Numbered from the stretch's first letter, positions 1-5,457 are shown. The stretch: DNA of 5,477 bases from Caldilineaceae bacterium (GCA_026645635.1 JAPKMV010000280.1:1-5477), one strand, 5' to 3'. Translations and numbers: made by a program. Notes: generated by a model from the sequence alone, not told the origin.

Positions 1-1408
1 GGCTGCCCACCGGCTTGAGCAGGTCGGCAAAGGCAAAGAGGTGGTAGCCCATCAACTCCGCCTTGAGCGTCTCCCAGTCGCCGGCGCGCCCGGCGGCGTA
101 GGCGTCGTACAGCGTGCCCGCCGCGGGCAGCGACTCCTGCTCCTGGTCGAGATAGCCGATCACCGTGCTCGCCGCCGCGGTGACGTCGCCGCTGTCCGGC
201 TTGAGGCGGCCGGCCATCACCTTGAGCAGCGTACTCTTGCCCGCGCCGTTTGGCCCGACGATGACGATGCGCTCCTGCGCGCCCAGGGCCACAGTCACGT
301 CGTCGAGCACGCGCCGCCCGCCGTAGCTCACCGTCACCTGCGAGAGCGCCAGCGGCGTCTTGTTCACCAGCCGCGCCGGGTCGAAGTCAGGGTTGATGTG
401 CAGCGGCTGCGGCGGCTTGGGGAGCGGGTCCGCCTCGATGCGGCGCAGCCGTTCCTCGGCCATGCGCAGATTGCGCCCTACCGTCGCCTCGACGCGGCCG
501 CCCTTATAGTTGTAGGCCAGCTTGTCGCCGTCGCCCGGCCGGTTGTGGCCGACCTGGCGCGCCTTGCTCTGGATGAAGCGCCGCAGCTCGTGGATCTCCT
601 CCTGCTGCGCCGCGTACTCGGCGACCCAGCGGGCGCGCGCCAGCGCCTTTTCCTGGGCGAAGAAGTCGTAGCTGCCGCTGTAGAGCCGCGCTTCCCGCGT
701 GTACTCGTCGATTTCGACGATGGCCTGCACCGTGCGGTTGAGGAAGGTGCGGTCGTGGGAGACCACCAGCAGCGCGCCGTCGAAACCCTGGAGAAAACCT
801 TCCAGCCATTCCAGCGCAGCAAAGTCCAGGTGATTGGTCGGCTCGTCGAGGAGCAGCAGGTCGGGCGCCTGGAGCAGGAGCGCGGCCAGCCCGACGCGCG
901 CCTTCTCCCCGCCCGAGAGCGAAGCCAGCGGCCGGTCACGCGCGATCTGGCCGACGCCCAGCCCGGCCAGCACCGCCGCGGTGCGATGCTCCAGGTCATA
1001 CCCGCCCAGCCGGTCGTACTCGGCGGTGAGCTGCCCGTAGGCGGCGAGGAGCGCATCCAGCCGCAGCGCCGCGACGCTTGCGTCCGCCATCTCGGTTTCC
1101 AGCGCCCGCAGTTGCGCGGCCACGGCATGAACCCGCGCCTGGGACTGGGCGATCAACTCGTCCACCGTCAGCGCGGCGCCGGCTGCCAGCACCTGGGGCA
1201 GATAGCCCACGCTGATGTCCACCGCCAGCGTCGCTGTTCCGGCGTCGGCCTCCACCTCGCCGACGATGATCTTGATCAACGTGGACTTGCCCACGCCGTT
1301 GGCGCCGACCAGCCCCCACTTGTCGCCCCGCGCCAGCGTCAGCGTGACGTTCGCCAGCACCTGGTTGGCGCCGTAGGATTTGGAGAGGTTGGTGATGGTG
1401 AGGAGCAT
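1..1408 (-). CDS. ABC-F family ATPase (ribosome-associated tandem ABC protein), C-terminus cut by window edge
   Basis: This is a soluble twin-cassette ATPase with no membrane segment. ABC-F proteins bind the ribosomal E site and either relieve stalled translation or displace ribosome-targeting antibiotics. From the ATG at 1408, 469 codons are visible. Cassette 1 has Walker A GANGVGKS (35-42), signature LSGGE (164-168), Walker B LLLLDEP with the ABC-F-typical TNHLD (184-195) and the H-loop SHDR (217-220). A charged helical linker (about 250-330, including RRFIQSKARQVGHNR) corresponds to the tRNA-contacting interdomain region. Cassette 2 has Walker A GPNGAGKS (385-392). The window ends at about residue 469, just before the expected second signature motif, so Walker B2 and any C-terminal tail are unseen. 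The start is set by the N-terminus MLLTITNLSKSYG, which fits the family; no clear Shine-Dalgarno precedes it, but a 38-codon ORF ends 7 bases upstream, which would suit translational coupling. Family call is firm; housekeeping versus antibiotic-resistance subtype cannot be decided. Confidence 0.96.
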   Translation of the reverse strand, partial: MLLTITNLSKSYGANQVLANVTLTLARGDKWGLVGANGVGKSTLIKIIVGEVEADAGTATLAVDISVGYLPQVLAAGAALTVDELIAQSQARVHAVAAQLRALETEMADASVAALRLDALLAAYGQLTAEYDRLGGYDLEHRTAAVLAGLGVGQIARDRPLASLSGGEKARVGLAALLLQAPDLLLLDEPTNHLDFAALEWLEGFLQGFDGALLVVSHDRTFLNRTVQAIVEIDEYTREARLYSGSYDFFAQEKALARARWVAEYAAQQEEIHELRRFIQSKARQVGHNRPGDGDKLAYNYKGGRVEATVGRNLRMAEERLRRIEADPLPKPPQPLHINPDFDPARLVNKTPLALSQVTVSYGGRRVLDDVTVALGAQERIVIVGPNGAGKSTLLKVMAGRLKPDSGDVTAAASTVIGYLDQEQESLPAAGTLYDAYAAGRAGDWETLKAELMGYHLFAFADLLKPVGS

Positions 1409-1415
1409 GATGTTG

Positions 1416-1532
1416 TCAGGGGCGAGTTGCGAGGGGCGAGGGGCGGCTCGCTTGCCGCGTCCCTGCGGTGACCGGAGCGATCAGCGGCATCTTGCGCCCC
1501 TCGCCCCTCGCCTCTCGCAACTCCTCCCTCAT
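1416..1532 (-). CDS. Possible 38-residue leader/small ORF between lipoprotein and ABC-F genes
   Basis: An ATG at 1532-1530 overlaps the TGA stop of the lipoprotein gene (ATGA, 4-base overlap). It opens 38 codons ending in TGA at 1418-1416, 7 bases before the ABC-F ATG. The peptide begins MREELREARGEGRK and ends RPSPLATRP, so it is very Arg-rich with no membrane segment. A weak AGAGGG-like site lies just upstream. The whole ORF coincides with the large inverted repeat at 1424-1523, so its openness may simply reflect G-rich heptamer repeats lacking stops. Known antibiotic-resistance ABC-F genes are often preceded by a short leader peptide and alternative hairpins (ribosome-mediated attenuation); the layout resembles that, but a real translated product is inference. 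Confidence 0.3.
   Translation of the reverse strand: MREELREARGEGRKMPLIAPVTAGTRQASRPSPLATRP
1424..1523. repeat. Large inverted repeat of GAGGGGC-type heptamers
   Basis: The left arm, 1424-1445, reads GAGTTGC-GAGGGGC-GAGGGGC-G. The right arm, 1502-1523, read on the minus strand, is GAGTTGC-GAGAGGC-GAGGGGC-G, a 21 of 22 match, and continues with another GAGGGGC unit. The 56-base interior has a second short pairing (GCCGC at 1454-1458 with GCGGC at 1484-1488). In the plus-strand RNA the one mismatch becomes a G-U pair; in the minus-strand RNA it is A-C. It begins 5 bases after the lipoprotein stop and ends 15 bases before the ABC-F start, filling the gap. There is no T-run on either side, so it is not a canonical intrinsic terminator. 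It could be a small palindromic mobile or REP-like element, or a regulatory leader. Confidence 0.8.
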
Positions 1533-2635
1533 TTCACCCTCTGGAACGTAATCTCATACGAAAAATGCACGAAGTTCACATCCGACAGGGGCCATTGGCA
1601 TTTGACGTCGATGGTGGGGCAGACGCCGTACTCGTAGTTCATGTCGCCCAGCTTGCCCACGATGTCGGGCAGGTGCGGGAAGATCAACCCCATCTGGTTG
1701 GAGACCTGGCTGGTCACCGGGCCGGACGGGTCGCTGACGACCGCCAGCTTGAACGGCTCGTAGTACATGGTGATCTCGGCCTTGCCCGGCCCTTTGGCGC
1801 CCGTCACCGTGTCGCCTTTCTCGCCCACCAGGTTGCGCACCACCGCGCCATCCACGCCCGCGCCGTTCTGGTCGAGCACGGTGACAAAGATGTGGTGCTG
1901 CGCGCTGCTGTCGCGGATGCCGCCGTTGTTCTCGTCCAGCCCCAGCACCCTGAAACCGACGATCTGGTACTGGGCGTTGGGGTCGAAGTTGCCGGCGCTG
2001 GAAGCTGTGGGATCGTAGGGCGCGGCGGGTTGAGGTGTTGGGGTGTTGGGGGCTTGGGGGGCTGGGGTGGCCTCGGCATCGGTTGCGGGTGCGACGGTGG
2101 CTACTGCCGCTACTGCCACCGGCGGCGCGGGTTGATCGGCGGCGATGGGCACGGCGTCGGCATTGGCCGCCGTGGCCAGTTCGCCGAATACCCAGCCGTT
2201 TTGTCCGCCAAAGCAGCAGACCTCCCACCAGTCACCGGCGGCGCTGCGCGCGACGATGGCGAAACTCTCGCCTGCCGTGGCCGTGCCCACCAGGTCGAAG
2301 TCGGTGCCCGGCCCGCTGCGCACGTTGACCAGGTCGCCGGTGATGGTGAGCTGCGCGGCAGGCGGGGTGGCCGTGTCCGTCAGCGCAGCGGCCACCGCGG
2401 GCGTTGCCGCAATTGCCGACGTGTCCGTCGGCGCAGGGGCCGGGGTGGCCGTCGCCGGTTCTGGCGCAAGCGGTGTGGGCGTGTAGGTGGGGACGGGCGT
2501 GCGCGTCGGCACGGCTGTGGGCGCAGCTTCCGGCCAGGCGGGGCCGCAGCCGGCCAGGAAGATCAGCGCCGCCAGGACGCCTGTCCGCAGCAACGTGCGG
2601 CCAAGTGGGAATGTCATCGTGGTAGTCAAACTCAT
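1529..2635 (-). CDS. Secreted lipoprotein with bacterial SH3 (SH3b) domain and unknown C-terminal domain
   Basis: Predicted 368-residue surface lipoprotein. Residues 11-30 form a hydrophobic signal peptide ending in the lipobox LAGC, so Cys30 would be lipidated after signal peptidase II cleavage. A Pro/Thr/Ala-rich linker (about 31-95) follows. Next comes an SH3b domain (about 96-164) with the hallmark VNVRSGPGTDFDLVG, a central WWEV and closing GWVFGEL. A second Ala/Pro/Thr linker runs about 165-217. The C-terminal domain (about 220-368, from YQIVGFRVLGLDENNGG) contains FVTVLDQNGAGVDGAVV, like an Ig-type or carboxypeptidase-regulatory beta sandwich, and a Cys339/Cys346 pair that could form a disulfide. 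SH3b domains usually bind cell-wall glycans or peptides; the ligand here is unknown. The start at 2635 has AAGGA only 2-3 bases upstream; the ATG at 2617 also leaves a complete signal peptide. The ORF opens further to 2758, but that extension precedes the signal peptide and lacks a ribosome site. This architecture is common in Chloroflexota. Confidence 0.9.
   Translation of the reverse strand: MSLTTTMTFPLGRTLLRTGVLAALIFLAGCGPAWPEAAPTAVPTRTPVPTYTPTPLAPEPATATPAPAPTDTSAIAATPAVAAALTDTATPPAAQLTITGDLVNVRSGPGTDFDLVGTATAGESFAIVARSAAGDWWEVCCFGGQNGWVFGELATAANADAVPIAADQPAPPVAVAAVATVAPATDAEATPAPQAPNTPTPQPAAPYDPTASSAGNFDPNAQYQIVGFRVLGLDENNGGIRDSSAQHHIFVTVLDQNGAGVDGAVVRNLVGEKGDTVTGAKGPGKAEITMYYEPFKLAVVSDPSGPVTSQVSNQMGLIFPHLPDIVGKLGDMNYEYGVCPTIDVKCQWPLSDVNFVHFSYEITFQRVK
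2040..2067 (+). other. Strong G-quadruplex motif inside lipoprotein gene
   Basis: Four G-runs of 4, 5, 6 and 4 bases (2040-2043, 2048-2052, 2056-2061, 2064-2067) are separated by loops TGTT, CTT and CT. This satisfies the usual four-run, short-loop G-quadruplex rule with room to spare. It lies on the plus strand, the template strand for the lipoprotein gene, opposite codons for the PQAPNTPTPQP part of the second linker. Low-complexity linker coding explains its origin; an effect on replication or transcription is inference. Confidence 0.7.
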
Positions 2636-2667
2636 TTCCTTCGGTGCGCAGGTGATCATGTCATGCC

Positions 2668-2683
2668 AAGACGCAAAGACGCA
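2668..2683. repeat. Tandem AAGACGCA 8-mer repeat in lipoprotein leader
   Basis: AAGACGCA occurs twice back to back (2668-2675 and 2676-2683), followed by a degenerate AGCGCACAAGG. On the coding strand this reads as a run of TGCGTCTT units about 30-65 bases before the lipoprotein start. Nearby CCACGCAGATCACAAAGC (2712-2729) has a similar low-complexity flavour. Short arrays like these are common in intergenic DNA of many bacteria; no function is claimed. Confidence 0.5.
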
Positions 2684-2789
2684 AGCGCACAAGGAAGAAG
2701 GTATCATCAAGCCACGCAGATCACAAAGCGCAGCAGGCAACACGCGACACGAAACCATCAGCTACTTGCGCCCGCGTGAACTTTTGGGG

Positions 2790-2876
2790 TTACTGCTCTG
2801 CGCCCTTGCCCTGCGCCTGCCACAGGTCCATGATGGCGCGGTTGGCCGCGACCCCAGTGAGATATACTTCGAGCGG
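2790..2876 (-). pseudogene. Short gene remnant: C-terminal tail of an unrecognised protein
   Basis: Between an in-frame TAG (2879-2877) and a TAA stop (2792-2790) lie 28 codons beginning PLEVYLTGVAANRAIMDLW and ending QAQGKGAEQ. There is no usable start: the only ATG is internal. Codons are strongly G/C-ending (23 of 28), as in the real genes, unlike the flanking DNA, and the sequence reads like an amphipathic C-terminal helix of an ordinary cytoplasmic enzyme. I do not recognise the family. The simplest reading is the last piece of a gene lost by deletion or insertion upstream of 2880; chance openness over so short a span cannot be excluded. Confidence 0.35.
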
Positions 2877-2900
2877 CTATAGGGTGCGTTTTCGTCGCCC

Positions 2901-2922
2901 TCTCACCCCCTCACCCTCTCCG
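2901..2922. repeat. Pyrimidine-rich CTCACCC direct-repeat patch
   Basis: TCTCACCCCCTCACCCTCTC contains two CTCACCC units (2902-2908 and 2910-2916) followed by a degenerate CTCTCC. Read on the minus strand it is a GGGTGAG-type purine run, similar in style but not identical to the GAGGGGC heptamers at 1424-1523. It adjoins the gene remnant, only 21 bases beyond its TAG, so it may mark the point where the older gene was disrupted. Confidence 0.45.
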
Positions 2923-3022
2923 CCGAAACAGCTACGACAACCCAAAAGTGGCCGTGTAGTTGATGCGGGCAGGGCGTGATGTTCGAGTGTGCGTTCGTTC
3001 CTGGGCCGGCAGTAAATCCTCA

Positions 3023-3184
3023 TCAGGCAAAGACCGTAGACAAACCTGCCGAATACCCGCCTGGCATAGCGCCGCCGTGTGTGCAGGTGGGGATGGTTTC
3101 GTAGGCGAACTTGAACCCGGCATAATTCCTCTGTTGCAGCGTCCCCACAAACGGCGTTACATAGGGAAGGCTGTAATTGGACAA
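3023..3184 (-). CDS. Possible small ORF (53 codons, TTG start) downstream of the hydrolase
   Basis: A consensus AAAGGAG on the minus strand at 3199-3193, 7 bases from a TTG at 3184-3182, opens 53 codons to a TGA at 3025-3023. The peptide begins (M)SNYSLPYVTPFVGTLQQRN, continues with FKFAYETIPTCTHGG and ends GYSAGLSTVFA. It has no signal peptide or recognisable domain. Third codon positions are moderately G/C-rich (36 of 53), lower than in the neighbouring genes. It follows the alpha/beta hydrolase stop by about 50 bases, so it could be a fourth operon member, a truncated remnant of one, or a chance ORF behind a chance ribosome site. The same frame stays open upstream to an ATG at 3322, but that would overlap the hydrolase gene. 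Confidence 0.3.
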   Translation of the reverse strand: MSNYSLPYVTPFVGTLQQRNYAGFKFAYETIPTCTHGGAMPGGYSAGLSTVFA

Positions 3185-3192
3185 CAGCGGAC

Positions 3193-3199
3193 TCCTTTC
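3193..3199 (-). promoter_or_regulatory. Orphan Shine-Dalgarno (AAAGGAG)
   Basis: The minus strand reads AAAGGAG here, the same site used 5-6 bases before the methyltransferase start (4999-4993). No ATG stands at the right distance; a TTG 7 bases on (3184) is the only candidate start. Its presence after the hydrolase gene suggests that a fourth gene was or is translated here. Confidence 0.4.
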
Positions 3200-3201
3200 T
3201 C

Positions 3202-3230
3202 GAATTGAACAAAGCATGTTCGGACAATTC
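3202..3230 (-). other. Bulged hairpin just after the hydrolase gene
   Basis: Plus-strand GAATT (3202-3206) pairs with AATTC (3226-3230), and GAACA (3207-3211) with TGTTC (3217-3221), leaving a 4-base bulge (3222-3225) and a 5-base loop. It starts 5 bases after the hydrolase stop. The stem is A/T-rich and not followed by a T-run in the transcript, so it is a poor intrinsic terminator. An mRNA 3'-end or operator role is possible but unsupported. Confidence 0.4.
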
Positions 3231-3234
3231 CCAG

Positions 3235-3939
3235 TCAGACCAATGCCAGTAGAACGCTTGCTAATGCCTCCGGCATAGTAATCATCGCATCGTGGCCGGT
3301 GGGCAAGTGGCGGTAATGCCAACCCAGATTGTTGAACCTGACTGCCTCGGCGGCGATGTCTTTGTCGGTCGCGCCTTCATTACAGGAAATATAGGTGCGG
3401 GGAATGGCGCGGGCGGCGGAGTTCGTGAGGGTGATGGTCGTAGTCAACGTCTTGAGCGGATGCGGAGTCAACTGCGACCTCAGCCAGTCGAGGTCGGCGC
3501 CGGAGACACCGAACGTCCAGTCTGCAATCGGCTGAATCCGCCACTTGTCGTTCGGGTCAACTGCGTTCTTCTGGAAGAGGTCCCAGTAGTCGCCGACCAG
3601 GTCTTTCAATGCCTTTCCGTCTTCGGGCAGTGGCCCATCGAGATTGACCAGGTGTGCGATACGCCCAGGGATGCGGTCGGCGATGAGGGGCGCCATGGTT
3701 CCTCCAAAACTGTGCCCGACCAGGATCGCGGCGCGCAGGTCGGCGGCCTCGAAGAGATCAACGACATCTTGGATGTGAGTGTTCAGGTCAATCGCGTCAT
3801 ACCGCTCGGCCTGGCGCTTGTCAAGCCCGGTCAGGGTCGGGGCATAGACCTGATGCCCTGCTGCCTGCAAGAAGGGCTTGACCTTTTGCCAGCACCAGCC
3901 GCCGTGCCACATGCCATGAACGAGAACGAATACGGTCAT
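3235..3939 (-). CDS. Alpha/beta hydrolase (methylesterase / hydroxynitrile-lyase-like family)
   Basis: Cytoplasmic 234-residue hydrolase of normal family length, with no signal peptide. It opens with the oxyanion-hole motif LVHGMWHGGWCW (residues 6-17), has the nucleophile elbow GHSFGG with Ser77 (75-80), and the catalytic His216 in TGHDAMIT. The acid is less clear: after the strand RTYISC the family usually has an Asp, whereas here the run is NEGATDKD, so Glu188 or Asp192 may serve. Family members cleave small esters, including methyl esters of polyketides (RdmC-type) or plant hormones (MES/SABP2-type). The ATG at 3939 is preceded by a modest GAAGAG at 3950-3945 and follows the methyltransferase stop by 29 bases, so the two are very probably co-transcribed. 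Substrate is unknown; de-esterification of a methylated or cyclised aromatic product would fit the neighbours, which is inference. Confidence 0.92.
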   Translation of the reverse strand: MTVFVLVHGMWHGGWCWQKVKPFLQAAGHQVYAPTLTGLDKRQAERYDAIDLNTHIQDVVDLFEAADLRAAILVGHSFGGTMAPLIADRIPGRIAHLVNLDGPLPEDGKALKDLVGDYWDLFQKNAVDPNDKWRIQPIADWTFGVSGADLDWLRSQLTPHPLKTLTTTITLTNSAARAIPRTYISCNEGATDKDIAAEAVRFNNLGWHYRHLPTGHDAMITMPEALASVLLALV

Positions 3940-3968
3940 TGGAACTCTTCAACATTTGGTTATCTGGT

Positions 3969-4986
3969 TCATAGTGACGCCTCCACCAGCCGCAACGGAA
4001 ACAACGGCGACTCGGTCGGTGTGATGATGCGCTGCAAACGCAAACCCGCACTCTCGAACAGGGCGCTGAACTCGGCTGCCGTGCGCTCGCGGCCGCCGAT
4101 CTGCACCAGCATGTGCAGGTCGTAGAAGAGGCTCGTCACATCCAGCGGCTCCTGCAGCAGCCGGTCGATGATCAGCATAAGGCCAGCGGGCGGCATGGCC
4201 TCCCGGCAGCGCGCCAGGATCACGGCGCAATTCTCGTCGGACCAGTCGTGCAGAATGGCCTTGAGGATCAGCAGGTCGGCAGACGGCAAACGTTCGAAGA
4301 AACTGCCGGCCACGACTTCGACGCGCCCGTCCAGGCCGCCCAGCACATGGTTCTCCACGACACTCGGCATATCGTAGAGCGTGCCGCGCAGATGGGGGTT
4401 GGCCTCCAGAATGCGCTTGAGGAAAGCGCCGGTGCCCCCCACCCACATCGCAGACCGTGCGGAACGGCGAAAAGTCATAAGCGGCGGCGAGCGCAGGATC
4501 AATCACGGCAGACATGGCTTGCGCCTGCTGCTGGTAGGGGATGCCAAGTTCCGGGTTCTGTTCAAGGTAGTCGAAGAAGGGCGCGCCCATGACGTGGGTG
4601 AAGGCGTTCTCGCCGGTGGCGAGGCTGTAGGCGAAGTTCTGCCAGATGCGCTGGTAGGCATCGTGGCCCGTCAGCATCAACGCGTTGTAGATGCTGCCGG
4701 GCATCTCTTTCAGCATGGCGCGACCCAGCGGAGCCAGGACATTGCGGTCGCCGTCCCGCACGGTGACGTCCAAAGCGGTCGCCATGCGGAGGGCGCGATA
4801 CAACGTGCCGGCGTGCAGGTGACAGGCGTCAGCCAGTTCGTCCACGGTGCACGGGCTATCGGCCATCTGCTGAAAGACGCCAGTCTTGGCCAGGCTGTGG
4901 CAGAGATATGTGGCAGCCCAGCCCTGCACCCACTGGAAGAAGCAGGCCTGGGGCGGTACGGCGGGCGGGGTGGAGGGTGTGGTCAT
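3969..4986 (-). CDS. SAM-dependent O-methyltransferase (COMT/RdmB-like), interrupted by a +1 frameshift
   Basis: It would methylate a hydroxyl on a small aromatic or polyketide-like substrate. Residues about 15-100 form the winged-helix dimerisation domain (TVDELADACHLHAGTLYRALR). The Rossmann domain follows with motif I CDVGGGTGAFL at about 179-189, YDMPSVVE (204-211), GSFFERLPSADLLILKAILHDW (227-248) and the catalytic-type His246 in LHDWSDEN. The reading frame breaks at the G run of motif I: codons to 4438 are in one frame and from 4436 down in another, because the C6 run at 4435-4440 (plus strand) is one base too long. Dropping one base gives a continuous 338-residue protein of typical family length. 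Unshifted reading yields nonsense to 3949. The start at 4986 is fixed by AAAGGAG at 4999-4993, better than the ATG at 5013, which overlaps the cyclase gene end. It lies 28 bases after the cyclase stop. Whether the shift is real or a sequencing error is unknown. Confidence 0.9.
4435..4440. other. C6/G6 homopolymer at the methyltransferase frameshift
   Basis: The coding strand reads GTGGGTGGGGGGCACC. With six Gs motif I becomes VGGGHRRF; with five it becomes the canonical VGGGTGAF. Homopolymers of this length are classic places for sequencing indels and for replication slippage. Nothing else in either half of the gene is damaged. Confidence 0.85.
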
Positions 4987-4992
4987 CGAAAT

Positions 4993-4999
4993 CTCCTTT
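4993..4999 (-). promoter_or_regulatory. Ribosome binding site of the methyltransferase
   Basis: AAAGGAG on the minus strand lies 6 bases before the ATG at 4986. It decides the start in favour of MTTPSTPP rather than the upstream in-frame ATG at 5013. Confidence 0.85.
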
Positions 5000-5014
5000 C
5001 GTGGTAGCAGCAAC

Positions 5015-5437
5015 TCAGGCCCCTGGCTCGGGGGCCATGCCGAGCTGCTGCATCAACTCTCGGTCGTTGCTGAACAGCCAGCGTTCCGCGGCCAACCCAT
5101 CCTGGAAGCGCACGATGTCAACGACATTCAGCGCGACCGTTTTGCCGGTGGGCGGAACGCCCATCCCCTCGCCCAGGTGCGTACCACGCAGGACGCCGCG
5201 GATGGCCGCTGTATCGCCGTCGGCCAGGATGGCCTCGGCGCTGAGCTGCGCGTCAGGAAAGATGCTGAGTGTTCCGGCGGCCATCGCCGCCCAGTTCTCC
5301 AGGCCGACGCCGACACCGTGGTCAACGAGATCGTCCGTGGCGATGGTCGCCAGCAGGTCGAAGTCCCGCATGCTCAGCACGCGGTTGAGGACGTTCAGGT
5401 AGTTCAGTGCCAGTTTTCTGGTTTCTTCGGTGGACAT
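5015..5437 (-). CDS. SnoaL-like polyketide cyclase / ester cyclase family protein
   Basis: A 140-residue protein, full length for the SnoaL-like branch of the NTF2 alpha+beta-barrel fold. Family marks are all present: VDHG (38-41), IFPDAQLSAEAILADGD (59-75), RGTHLGE (84-90), PPTGKTV (95-101), an FQDGLAAERW stretch (111-120) and SNDRELMQQLG (123-133). Asp125 is the likely equivalent of the SnoaL acid/base aspartate, by motif position only. True SnoaL members close the last ring of anthracycline-type polyketides by intramolecular aldol condensation, but many homologues have unknown substrates and some are catabolic. The ATG at 5437 has AAGGAG 8 bases upstream. It is the first gene visible in an operon with the O-methyltransferase (28 bases on) and hydrolase, which supports a role in making or modifying a small aromatic compound. 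Confidence 0.93.
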   Translation of the reverse strand: MSTEETRKLALNYLNVLNRVLSMRDFDLLATIATDDLVDHGVGVGLENWAAMAAGTLSIFPDAQLSAEAILADGDTAAIRGVLRGTHLGEGMGVPPTGKTVALNVVDIVRFQDGLAAERWLFSNDRELMQQLGMAPEPGA

Positions 5438-5445
5438 GAGACACT

Positions 5446-5451
5446 CTCCTT
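5446..5451 (-). promoter_or_regulatory. Ribosome binding site of the SnoaL-like gene
   Basis: AAGGAG on the minus strand lies 8 bases before the ATG at 5437, good spacing that supports this start. Confidence 0.85.
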
Positions 5452-5457
5452 ATTCAG

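Larger units (their letters stand above)
2636..3234. other. About 600-base region without a confident gene
   Basis: This lies between the hydrolase stop and the lipoprotein start. Read in transcription order, it holds a bulged hairpin (3202-3230), an orphan Shine-Dalgarno (3193-3199) with a 53-codon TTG ORF (3184-3023), about 140 bases with only a pyrimidine-rich repeat patch (2901-2922), a 28-codon gene-tail-like fragment (2876-2790), and the lipoprotein leader with tandem 8-mers (2668-2683). Several unrelated ORFs cross it in other frames but share no family motif or good start signal. No convincing sigma-70 promoter for the lipoprotein was found, although one is expected here. The mixture looks like an old deletion or decay junction. 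Confidence 0.6.

Noticed and set aside
41..1471. 476-codon plus-strand ORF across the ABC-F gene
   Set aside because: Antisense shadow: the opposite strand carries complete ABC-F motifs over the same span, and the plus-strand product is low-complexity Arg/Val/Ala-rich with no family motif.
1424..1523. Inverted repeat as an intrinsic terminator
   Set aside because: No T-run on either side and a 56-base loop; kept as a repeat or possible leader structure instead.
2636..2758. Upstream extension of the lipoprotein start to 2758
   Set aside because: Adds 41 residues before a normal lipoprotein signal peptide, covers repeat DNA and has no Shine-Dalgarno.
1565..2779. 404-codon plus-strand ORF over the lipoprotein gene
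   Set aside because: Antisense shadow; Gly/Arg-rich product, while the minus strand shows lipobox, SH3b domain and linkers.
1424..2922. CRISPR array
   Set aside because: The repeats are short heptamers and octamers without regular unique spacers, and no cas gene is present.
2877..3227. 116-codon minus-strand ORF in the intergenic region
   Set aside because: No domain, Arg/Cys/His-rich composition, and it runs through the pyrimidine-rich repeat patch; openness looks accidental.
3292..4125. Plus-strand ORF across the hydrolase and methyltransferase end
   Set aside because: No recognisable domain and no good ribosome site; minus strand encodes a complete hydrolase with catalytic motifs.
3949..4437. 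Unshifted continuation of the methyltransferase frame to 3949
   Set aside because: The product becomes Arg/Gly/Ala-rich nonsense after motif I, while the other frame continues the methyltransferase motifs perfectly.
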